Below, one piece after another: positions 1-5,121 of a stretch of DNA of 5,121 bases. The notes under the pieces are model-generated. The model was given only the letters and a program-made list of their open reading frames with translations, was not told the DNA's origin and searched no databases. Every line of letters starts with the position of its first letter. Position 1 is the first letter of the stretch. Origin of the DNA: Aquificaceae bacterium (lineage in GTDB: Bacteria > Aquificota > Aquificia > Aquificales > Aquificaceae); NCBI GenBank assembly GCA_025057245.1, contig JANWYC010000096.1, forward strand, positions 1-5,121, in the 5' to 3' direction. The position numbers and the translations under genes were made by a program.

Positions 1-624
1 GCTATTGTTACACCCATACCCGGCACCACCAGAGACTTCCTTCAAGAAAGTCTCAACCTTATGGGCGTGCCAGTTAACCTTATAGACACCGCAGGCATAA
101 GGCAGACCATAGACCCAGTGGAAAAAATAGGCGTGGAGAGAAGTCTTGAAAAACTCAGAAGCGCCGACTTAGTTCTTTTCGTGGTAGATTGCAGTAGACA
201 GTTAGATGAGGAGGACAAACACATACATGGACTTCTGCAGGATATAGACCATATAGTAGTTCTAAATAAGGTGGATTTGGGCGTTCGTGAGGATGTGATG
301 GAGGTCTTTCCTGATGGTATTAAGGTCAGTGCCTTGAAGGGTGACGGCATAGAAGAGCTTAAGCAAGAGCTCTTGGAAAAGCTCGGTTTACACGTGGAGG
401 ATGGTCTGCCAATATACCTATCTGTAAGACAAGAAAACCTCTTGAAAAAATCAGAAAAAGTGTTAAAATCTTTGATAGACACCCTGAGAATAAAAGAGGT
501 CTTTCCAGAGATACTCATGCTAGACTTAAGGGAAGTGTTGAGTTGTTTGGAGGAGATTGTAGGCGTGATTAGCACTGAGGAGCTTTTAGGAAGCATATTC
601 TCAAGGTTTTGTATAGGAAAATAA
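1..624 (+). CDS. mnmE: tRNA modification GTPase MnmE (TrmE), 3' part, truncated by window start
   Basis: MnmE works with MnmG (GidA) in the cytoplasm to build the 5-carboxymethylaminomethyl group on the wobble uridine of certain tRNAs. The reading frame is open from base 1, so the 5' end lies outside the window; 207 residues are visible, roughly the last 45% of a usual ~450-residue protein. Missing are the N-terminal folate-binding domain and the G1 P-loop. Seen in order are the G2/K-loop motif PGTTRD (fragment residues 7-12), G3 DTAG (29-32), G4 NKVD (89-92), G5 SALKG (110-114), a helical C-terminal part, and the terminal FCIGK (203-207). That terminus contains the conserved Cys known to be needed for tRNA modification. 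An internal ATG at 61 is not the start, because the GTPase motif before it is in frame. The stop is 16 nt before rho, suggesting co-transcription. Confidence 0.97.
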   Translation, partial: AIVTPIPGTTRDFLQESLNLMGVPVNLIDTAGIRQTIDPVEKIGVERSLEKLRSADLVLFVVDCSRQLDEEDKHIHGLLQDIDHIVVLNKVDLGVREDVMEVFPDGIKVSALKGDGIEELKQELLEKLGLHVEDGLPIYLSVRQENLLKKSEKVLKSLIDTLRIKEVFPEILMLDLREVLSCLEEIVGVISTEELLGSIFSRFCIGK

Positions 625-630
625 AGGAGG
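624..630 (+). promoter_or_regulatory. Strong Shine-Dalgarno for rho
   Basis: AAGGAGG, a near-perfect anti-16S match, begins at the last base of the mnmE stop codon and ends 10 nt before the rho ATG. It fixes the rho start and is the only strong ribosome binding site seen in the plus-strand group. Rho is therefore translated independently of mnmE, while the two genes after it appear to depend on overlap or coupling. Confidence 0.8.
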
Positions 631-640
631 TCTCTAAACT

Positions 641-1927
641 ATGGAAGAGTTGCAGGAAAAGAAGATTTACAACCTTGAAGAGCTTAAAAAGCTCTCCCTT
701 CAAGAGCTCCAGAAAATAGGAAGGGACTTGGAGCTTTCAAGGGTAACTGGGTTGAGGAAAGAGGAGCTGATAGAGAAAATCTTAACCGTTCAGGCTAAAG
801 AAGAGGGTCTTAGCTTTATCAAGGGTGTGCTGGAAATACTACCAGAGAACTACGGCTTTATAAGAAGTCAGGAGAACAACTACATGCCCAGCTACACCGA
901 TGTTTATGTAGCACCGTCGCAGATAAAGAAGTTTGGCCTTAGGACTGGAGACACCATACTAGGCTTTGCGAGACCTCCACAAGAGAAAGAGAAGTATCAG
1001 GCTCTTATAAAAATAGAATCTGTAAACGGACTGCCCCCTGAACCAGACATTTTAAAAGCAAGACCACAATTTGAGAAACTCACTCCCTACCATCCCACCC
1101 AAAGGTTTAATCTGGAAACATCGCCCCATGAGCTATCTACGAGAGTTATAAGCCTTATAGCACCCATCGGTAAAGGACAGAGGGGTATGATAGTGGCACC
1201 GCCCAAAGCGGGTAAAACCGTTCTTCTTCAAAAGATAGCCAAAGCGCTCATAGAGAACCATCCTGAGGTATACCTGATTATTCTACTTATTGACGAGCGC
1301 CCGGAGGAAGTTACGGAGATGAGGCGGATAGTGGGTGAGGGTGCGGAGGTGGTAGCTTCTACCTTTGACGAGCCTCCAGAAAGACACATGCAGGTAGCGG
1401 AGCTGGTGGTAGAGAAGGCAAAGAGGATGGTGGAGCTGAAGCAGGATGTGGTCATACTTTTGGACTCTATGACGCGTTTTGGTAGAGCTTCCAACGCGGT
1501 AACTCCGCCCACCGGTAGAGTGCTTACTGGTGGTATTGAAGCCACCGCACTTCAGAGACCTAAAAAGTTCTTTGGCGCAGCGCGAAACATAGAGGAAGGT
1601 GGTTCTCTAACCATAATAGCCACCGCTCTTATAGAGACGGGTTCAAAGATGGACGATGTGATATACGAAGAGTTCAAAGGCACTGGTAACATGGAGATAC
1701 ACTTAGACAGAAGGCTTATGGAAAGACGCATATTCCCTGCCATAAACATAGAAAAGTCTGGCACGAGAAAGGAAGAGCTCCTTCTTGAGGAATGGGAACT
1801 TCAGAGAAGTTGGGTTCTAAGAAAGTTTTTAGCCACCATGGATGCCATAGAGGCTATGGAATTCCTGCTTGACAAACTTAAGAAGTTCAAGACTAACAAG
1901 GAATTTCTTAAAGCCATGCATACATGA
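641..1927 (+). CDS. rho: Transcription termination factor Rho
   Basis: Rho is a hexameric RNA-dependent ATPase/translocase that ends transcription of untranslated RNA. At 428 residues it matches the usual size (E. coli 419). Visible domains are an N-terminal helical Rho_N segment (about 12-48), a cold-shock-like RNA-binding fold (about 58-130) with the RNP-type motif YGFIR (71-75), and the RecA-like motor. The motor has Walker A APPKAGKT (186-193), the catalytic-glutamate motif LLIDERPEE (Glu219), Walker [10 protein letters not shown] (Asp275), the Q-loop region [12 protein letters not shown], the R-loop lysine in TGSKMD (Lys336) and the arginine-finger motif SGTRKEEL (Arg376). No key residue is missing, and there is no long basic or Asn-rich insertion of the kind found in some Rho proteins. 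The start is supported by AAGGAGG 10 nt upstream. The stop overlaps the holA start (ATGA). Many rho genes are autoregulated, but no leader or attenuator is visible here, since mnmE abuts it. Confidence 0.99.
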   Translation: MEELQEKKIYNLEELKKLSLQELQKIGRDLELSRVTGLRKEELIEKILTVQAKEEGLSFIKGVLEILPENYGFIRSQENNYMPSYTDVYVAPSQIKKFGLRTGDTILGFARPPQEKEKYQALIKIESVNGLPPEPDILKARPQFEKLTPYHPTQRFNLETSPHELSTRVISLIAPIGKGQRGMIVAPPKAGKTVLLQKIAKALIENHPEVYLIILLIDERPEEVTEMRRIVGEGAEVVASTFDEPPERHMQVAELVVEKAKRMVELKQDVVILLDSMTRFGRASNAVTPPTGRVLTGGIEATALQRPKKFFGAARNIEEGGSLTIIATALIETGSKMDDVIYEEFKGTGNMEIHLDRRLMERRIFPAINIEKSGTRKEELLLEEWELQRSWVLRKFLATMDAIEAMEFLLDKLKKFKTNKEFLKAMHT

Positions 1928-2943
1928 TAACCATCAGGGAATATCAGAAGGACATAGAAAAGAGAACTATAAAGCCAGTAAACCTTATACACGGCGAGGA
2001 TGAATACTTAGTCAAAACCTTTTTGGACAAGTTAAAGGAGCTCTATAAGTCAAGCGTGAGAGTCCTGTGGGGAGACGAGCTTACACTTGAAGATTTTGAA
2101 AGGCTTGTTCTTACGGGTGGCATGTTTGGAAGGGAGGAGGTTCTGTTTTTTTACAGAGCTTCTGAGTTGCTAAAGGGCGTAAAAGACTACAAAAGGCTTG
2201 CATCAATTCTGGGAAGAGTAAGGAGCAAGAAGGCTTTTCTATACGTGGAGACCAAACTAAAGGAAAAGGAGCTTCAAGCAGAGCCGTATAGCACCCTTTC
2301 CAGGCTGGGGGATGTGATAACCGCGGACAGGATGGACAGAAGAAGGGTAAGGGAAATGGTGAAGAACAAGCTAACAAAAAACGGCATAAGCATTGAGGAG
2401 AAAGCCCTTGACTACATGTTAGATGTAACCTCCAACAACCTTATGATACTCAGGGGAGAGACGGACAAGATAATCCTCTACGGAAAGTCTGAGCTTGGTC
2501 TGGAAGATGTTAAGGATATTGTGTTTCCTAACGTAGAGCTTAACGTGTTTGACCTCTGGGAGAGTTTTCTACTTAAGGAATACGAAAAGACTCTGAACGC
2601 TCTACGCGCCATATTGCAGGAAGGTATGCACCCCCTTCAGGTTTTCGGCTTTTTCGTAAACAACTGCATAAAGCTATACACCGCAAAACTTTTAGTGGAA
2701 GAGGGTAAGAGCCTACAAGAAGCCCTATCCCTCGTGGATGTTAAAAAGCAACCTCAATTGCATACTTTTAAAGTGTGTCTTGAGAAAAACTCAAGACAGG
2801 AGCTGGAGGTTCTGCTTGGTAAGCTACAACGACTTGACTGGAGTATAAAGGTGTTCTACTCAGACCCAGCTCAGGCTTTAGAGGACTTTGTGATAGAATA
2901 CATAATTCATGAGAAAGGTTCATACAATAAGGCAGACGCGTGA
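1924..2943 (+). CDS. holA: DNA polymerase III delta subunit (HolA), clamp-loader component
   Basis: Delta is the subunit of the clamp loader that opens the beta sliding clamp so that it can be placed on DNA. The 339-residue length fits the family (E. coli 343). The protein is divergent overall but has the family landmarks: an N-terminal [10 protein letters not shown] (21-30); [16 protein letters not shown] (172-187), the conserved Asn-Leu...Glu-x-(Asp/Glu)-Lys segment of the AAA+-like part; [17 protein letters not shown] (208-224); the collar segment [15 protein letters not shown] (233-247); and a C-terminal [21 protein letters not shown] (304-324). Delta normally lacks a working Walker A motif, and none is seen. 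The start overlaps the rho stop as ATGA. The nearest purine-rich stretch, AAGGAA at 1898-1903, is about 20 nt away, too far to be a standard ribosome binding site, so translation is probably coupled to rho. The 3' end overlaps hisB. Confidence 0.93.
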   Translation: MITIREYQKDIEKRTIKPVNLIHGEDEYLVKTFLDKLKELYKSSVRVLWGDELTLEDFERLVLTGGMFGREEVLFFYRASELLKGVKDYKRLASILGRVRSKKAFLYVETKLKEKELQAEPYSTLSRLGDVITADRMDRRRVREMVKNKLTKNGISIEEKALDYMLDVTSNNLMILRGETDKIILYGKSELGLEDVKDIVFPNVELNVFDLWESFLLKEYEKTLNALRAILQEGMHPLQVFGFFVNNCIKLYTAKLLVEEGKSLQEALSLVDVKKQPQLHTFKVCLEKNSRQELEVLLGKLQRLDWSIKVFYSDPAQALEDFVIEYIIHEKGSYNKADA

Positions 2944-3487
2944 GACGAGCGTAGAGTTAACCCTAAATCTGGACGGAGAAGGCAACTACAAGGTGGAGAC
3001 GCCCGTAGGTTTTCTCACACACATGGTAGAGACCTTAGCCAAACACGGCAGGTTTGACATAGAACTATACGCAGAGGGGGACGTGCACGTATCACACCAT
3101 CATACGGTAGAAGACGTGGGTATAACCATGGGTATGGCTCTTCTTCAGGCGCTGGGGGACAAAAGGGGTATAAACCGCTACGGCTATGCCATAGTGCCCA
3201 TGGATGAGGCTTTGGTTATGGCAAGCATAGACCTTTCCGGCAGACCTCTGTTTTTTTACGAAGATATGAACCTAAGGGGTAAGATTACGGACTTTGACTT
3301 TGAGCTTATATGGGAGTTTTTCAAAGGCTTTGCCCTTGAGAGCAAAAGCACCCTTCACATAAGAGTCATATCTGGCAAAATACTGCACCACGTGGCGGAA
3401 GCCTGTTTTAAAGCCTTTGCTCTAACCCTCAGGCAAGCGGTTAGCCTTTCTGGAAGTGGCATACCCTCCACTAAGGAAAGCCTCTAA
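2909..3487 (+). CDS. hisB: Imidazoleglycerol-phosphate dehydratase (HisB, monofunctional)
   Basis: HisB removes water from imidazole glycerol phosphate to give imidazole acetol phosphate, the sixth step of histidine synthesis. At 192 residues it is the dehydratase alone, without the N-terminal phosphatase of the enterobacterial fusion. Seen are the N-terminal [18 protein letters not shown] (8-25), [16 protein letters not shown] (35-50), the first Mn-binding motif [10 protein letters not shown] (63-72), the second Mn-binding motif [12 protein letters not shown] (159-170), and the C-terminal phosphate-site segment PSTKE (186-190). Most family members have STKG at the end; here Gly is replaced by Glu. 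The ATG at 2909 is the only ATG before the conserved N-terminus. It places the start 35 nt inside holA, with no clear Shine-Dalgarno upstream. The purine-rich GAGAAAGG lies just after the ATG, not before it. No other his gene is in the window, as expected in bacteria whose his genes are scattered. Confidence 0.97.
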   Translation: MRKVHTIRQTRETSVELTLNLDGEGNYKVETPVGFLTHMVETLAKHGRFDIELYAEGDVHVSHHHTVEDVGITMGMALLQALGDKRGINRYGYAIVPMDEALVMASIDLSGRPLFFYEDMNLRGKITDFDFELIWEFFKGFALESKSTLHIRVISGKILHHVAEACFKAFALTLRQAVSLSGSGIPSTKESL

Positions 3488-3490
3488 TCC

Positions 3491-3517
3491 CAAGCTCTGT
3501 AAAGCTTGAGCCTTTTT
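3491..3517 (+). terminator. Possible intrinsic terminator after hisB
   Basis: CAAGCT (3491-3496) pairs perfectly with AGCTTG (3503-3508) around a 6-nt loop. Five T residues follow at 3513-3517, four bases past the stem. It begins 3 nt after the hisB stop, the right place to end the mnmE-rho-holA-hisB transcript. The stem is short and only half GC and the T-tract is not adjacent to it, so it would be weak at high temperature; Rho-dependent termination is a reasonable alternative. Confidence 0.35.
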
Positions 3518-3575
3518 AAGTCAGCTTTGATTACCTGAAGCGTCTGAATGTCAAGTTTAGGGGAGTATTTGCTTT

Positions 3576-3597
3576 GTCCAGAAATGCTCTTCTGGGT
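3576..3597. other. Hairpin in convergent gap
   Basis: CCAGAA (3578-3583) and TTCTGG (3590-3595) form a perfect 6-bp stem with a 6-nt loop. In plus-strand RNA two G-U pairs could extend it to 8 bp (3576-3597). No T-run follows on either strand, so it is not a typical intrinsic terminator. Its role is unknown. Confidence 0.35.
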
Positions 3598-3637
3598 TTG
3601 ATGTTCAAGTACTTCAGAGTTTGGGCTTACGTTTATA

Positions 3638-3655
3638 AAGAGTCATGAAACTCTT
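3638..3655. other. Hairpin in convergent gap, nearer the minus-strand genes
   Basis: AAGAGT (3638-3643) and ACTCTT (3650-3655) form a perfect 6-bp stem around CATGAA. Read on the minus strand it lies about 80 nt past the lipoprotein stop codon. It is followed by an A/T-rich TATAAAC but not by a T-run, so it could at most be a weak or Rho-assisted terminator for the minus-strand genes. Confidence 0.3.
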
Positions 3656-3732
3656 GTGAGCTAAAGCTGATATGCTTATTTAGACAATCAGATATAAGAC
3701 AAAGCCTCACTCAGCTTGCATTTTCACTATAA

Positions 3733-4866
3733 TCATTCTTGAACTATAAAGCCGTATATGTTCATACCTTTGAGCCTGCTTAGTTCTTTCTGTGCGTCCT
3801 CTCTTGTGTTGAATGAGCCGTAAAAGACTCTAAACACGCCGGATGCCTCTACCACGCTAATGTCTTTCAAGTTCAGCTCTCTCTCAAGCCTTTCCTTCCA
3901 TGACCTTGCCAGCTGGACGGATGAGAAGGCTCCCACCTGTATTCTGTAAACCCTTTGTCTGGTTTGTGTTTCTTGAAGGGGCATCTCTTTAGGAGCTGGC
4001 TGGAGTGCGGGGATATTTTCTTGGGGCTTTGGAATACCTTCCTGAGGTTTTGGGATGCTTTCCTGAGGTTTTTCTCTCTGGGCTGGTCTGTCTGTCCTGA
4101 GGAGTATGGTCCTCGCCTGCTCCGCTATTAGAACTTCACTGAGAAGGTCATAAGCCTGCGATTTAAGTTGAGAACTCGCCTGTTTGTCTTCAAGAACCTT
4201 TTTTATGTAGCTCTTTGCGGTTGTATAGCTGCCCAGCTTATATTCCACCCTTGCCATGCTTAAGTCCAAGTTGGGGTTGTTGATGCCGTTGTTTATAAGG
4301 CTGATGTAAACAGACCTTGCCTGACTGTAGTCCTCTTCCTTTTCATAAGCCTGAGCCAGTTCTATCTGTGCATCTATGAACATAGGGTTGTAAGCGGTTG
4401 CCTTGCGCAGGTTGTTTACATATTCTCTGTGGTTACCCATGCTTTGGTAAACCTTGCCCAGATAGTAAAATGCCATGTGCTTTTGTGGAAAGGCTTCGTC
4501 CTCAAGAACCTGCTTCAGAGCTTCTATAGACCTTTCGTATCTTTCTTGCTTGAAGTATAGTATGCCCAGATTCATCTTTGCTTCTGTGTATTTTTTGTCT
4601 ATTTCAAGGGCTTTAAGATAGGCGGTTTCAGCTTTTTGGTATTCCTGAACCTCAGTGTAAGCAAGCCCCAGAGCGTTCCATACCTTGGGTTCGTTAGGTG
4701 CTAACTGTGAAGCCTTGTAAAAGTTTGCTATTGCCTCTGAGTAGTTCTTTGCCATGTAGGAAGACATACCAAGGTCATAGTTGTACTGCCACTTTAAACT
4801 GCCCGTATCTCCAGTTCTCGGAGCGCAGGAGAAAAGCAAAAATAGTACAAGAAAAACCCACATCAT
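3733..4866 (-). CDS. Predicted lipoprotein with TPR repeats (PilF/PilW-like) and C-terminal SPOR domain
   Basis: The 377-residue protein begins with a hydrophobic segment ending in the lipobox-like LFSC (11-14), so Cys14 would be lipidated and the protein membrane-anchored outside the cytoplasm. The N-terminus before it has no Lys or Arg, which weakens this slightly. About six TPR units follow (roughly 27-60, 61-94, 95-128, 131-164, 165-198 and 200-228). Their spacing, including the DEAFPQKHMAFYYLGKVY insertion after the third unit, recalls PilF/PilW, the lipoprotein that helps the type IV pilus secretin reach the outer membrane. A Pro/Gln/Glu linker (260-304) contains three seven-residue repeats. 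Residues 306-377 form a SPOR domain (VYRIQVGAF ... VFRVFYGSFNTREDAQKEL), a fold that binds peptidoglycan strands lacking stem peptides. PilF itself has no SPOR domain, so the exact role is open. The start overlaps the previous stop (TAATG) with no clear Shine-Dalgarno, implying coupled translation; a second ATG directly follows. Confidence 0.85.
   Translation of the reverse strand: MMWVFLVLFLLFSCAPRTGDTGSLKWQYNYDLGMSSYMAKNYSEAIANFYKASQLAPNEPKVWNALGLAYTEVQEYQKAETAYLKALEIDKKYTEAKMNLGILYFKQERYERSIEALKQVLEDEAFPQKHMAFYYLGKVYQSMGNHREYVNNLRKATAYNPMFIDAQIELAQAYEKEEDYSQARSVYISLINNGINNPNLDLSMARVEYKLGSYTTAKSYIKKVLEDKQASSQLKSQAYDLLSEVLIAEQARTILLRTDRPAQREKPQESIPKPQEGIPKPQENIPALQPAPKEMPLQETQTRQRVYRIQVGAFSSVQLARSWKERLERELNLKDISVVEASGVFRVFYGSFNTREDAQKELSRLKGMNIYGFIVQE
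4009..4071 (-). repeat. Three tandem 21-nt coding repeats in the TPR-SPOR linker
   Basis: The stretch encodes KPQESIP, KPQEGIP and KPQENIP (residues 266-286 of the lipoprotein). The seven-residue unit differs only at the fifth position (Ser, Gly, Asn), and the DNA copies are imperfect, showing some age. The unit count could vary between strains without breaking the frame. The repeat probably acts as an extended spacer between the TPR and SPOR parts. Confidence 0.8.
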
Positions 4867-5121
4867 TATTTAAGTATAGCACCACCAAAGGTCTTTCTTA
4901 GCTTGCTTAGCTCTGCTTGAAGGTTGCCAGTATGAACAGTAAGCCTTACCTTGTAGAATTTGTCCTCCTCTACCAAAGTTACCTGATATCCCATACTCTT
5001 TGCCTTTTCCATCACCTTTATAGCCCTTTCCTTTTCTTTAAAAGCTCCCACCTGTACAGTGTAGGTTTTTGCTCCCTTATCTTCTTTAACCTTGGGTGCG
5101 TCCTTTTTCTGTTCTATCTTT
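4866..5121 (-). CDS. SPOR-domain protein, C-terminal part, truncated by window end
   Basis: The frame stays open to the last base of the window, so the N-terminus lies beyond it; 84 residues are visible. A GTG at 5049-5051 is not the start, because the codons before it encode TYTVQ, the opening strand of the same domain. A charged Lys/Glu/Asp-rich linker (fragment residues 1-18) leads into a SPOR domain: TYTVQVGAFKEKERAIKVMEKAKSMGYQ (19-46), then FYKVRLTV and a final helix and strand ending GGAILK. SPOR domains bind denuded peptidoglycan glycan strands, often at the division septum, and usually sit at the C-terminus after a transmembrane segment or signal peptide; that part cannot be seen here. 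The stop codon shares one base with the start of the TPR-SPOR lipoprotein gene, so the two are co-transcribed and probably coupled. The domain call is firm; the protein's specific role is unknown. Confidence 0.85.
   Translation of the reverse strand, partial: KIEQKKDAPKVKEDKGAKTYTVQVGAFKEKERAIKVMEKAKSMGYQVTLVEEDKFYKVRLTVHTGNLQAELSKLRKTFGGAILK

Larger units (their letters stand above)
3488..3732. other. Convergent intergenic region with hairpins, no convincing gene
   Basis: This 245-nt gap separates the hisB 3' end from the 3' end of the minus-strand lipoprotein gene. It is AT-rich compared with the genes and contains three perfect 6-bp-stem, 6-nt-loop hairpins (3491-3508, 3578-3595, 3638-3655). 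It also has an 8-base inverted repeat TCAGCTTT/AAAGCTGA (3521-3528 and 3663-3670) and the palindrome AAGTACTT (3607-3614). I find no tRNA, no rRNA and no CRISPR repeat. On the minus strand, 3484-3642 is open for 52 codons without a start codon. Since both flanking operons end here, termination for both is the simplest role. Confidence 0.6.

Noticed and set aside
42..596. Long minus-strand open frame opposite mnmE
   Set aside because: It is a Ser/Thr/Leu-rich antisense shadow of the clear MnmE frame, with no domain and no ribosome binding site.
1228..1545. Minus-strand open frame opposite rho (also 1552-1764)
   Set aside because: These are antisense shadows of the highly conserved Rho motor domain.
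2111..2377. Minus-strand open frame opposite holA
   Set aside because: It is low-complexity Pro/Cys/Leu translation antisense to holA codons, with no family resemblance.
3548..3659. Chain of three very short plus-strand reading frames (17, 15 and 4 codons) joined by TGATG and ATGA overlaps
   Set aside because: The frames are too short, none has a Shine-Dalgarno, and the overlaps are expected by chance in AT-rich DNA.
3695..3732. Possible intrinsic terminator for the minus-strand genes just after the lipoprotein stop
   Set aside because: The best stem (CAAGC with GCTTTG) needs a bulge and has no T-run after it on the minus strand.
3728..3733. Perfect TATAAT on the plus strand, possible -10 box for an antisense RNA to the lipoprotein gene
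   Set aside because: No -35-like hexamer lies at 16-18 nt upstream; TATAAT alone is common in AT-rich intergenic sequence.
5049..5051. GTG as the start of a short 61-residue gene
   Set aside because: It falls inside the first strand of the SPOR domain; the frame continues upstream to the window end with domain-consistent sequence.

Overview
The window holds two convergent gene groups separated by a 245-nt gap. The plus strand carries mnmE (3' end only), rho, holA and hisB. The minus strand carries the 3' end of a SPOR-domain gene followed by a TPR/SPOR lipoprotein gene. All annotated genes are intact except the two cut by the window edges. Base composition is moderate. Codon use favours AGA/AGG for Arg and ATA for Ile, and the proteins are rich in Lys and Glu. 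Together with the very tight packing of functionally unrelated housekeeping genes, this suggests a thermophilic bacterium of the Aquificales type (Hydrogenobacter, Thermocrinis or Aquifex-like). That assignment is an inference from style, not from a marker gene.

Positions 1-3487 (+): the MnmE fragment starts at the G2 region of its GTPase domain and ends with the FCIGK C-terminus. Rho follows after 16 nt with a strong AAGGAGG ribosome binding site. The rho stop and holA start share ATGA. hisB starts 35 nt inside the 3' end of holA. The four genes are almost certainly co-transcribed, although they serve tRNA modification, transcription termination, replication clamp loading and histidine synthesis. 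No shared pathway is implied.

Positions 3488-3732: the convergent gap has no convincing gene. It contains three perfect hairpins, each with a 6-bp stem and a 6-nt loop. The first is followed by TTTTT and is the best terminator candidate for the plus-strand operon. A 52-codon open stretch on the minus strand has protein-like composition but no start codon and could be a gene remnant.

Positions 3733-5121 (-): two genes join through a TAATG overlap. The upstream one ends in a SPOR (peptidoglycan-binding) domain. The downstream one is a predicted lipoprotein with about six TPR motifs like PilF/PilW, a short 21-nt-repeat Pro/Gln linker, and its own C-terminal SPOR domain. They look like cell-envelope proteins acting at the peptidoglycan, possibly at division sites or in type IV pilus assembly.

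I found no clear novel system. The TPR-SPOR architecture and the structured convergent gap are the points most worth a second look.
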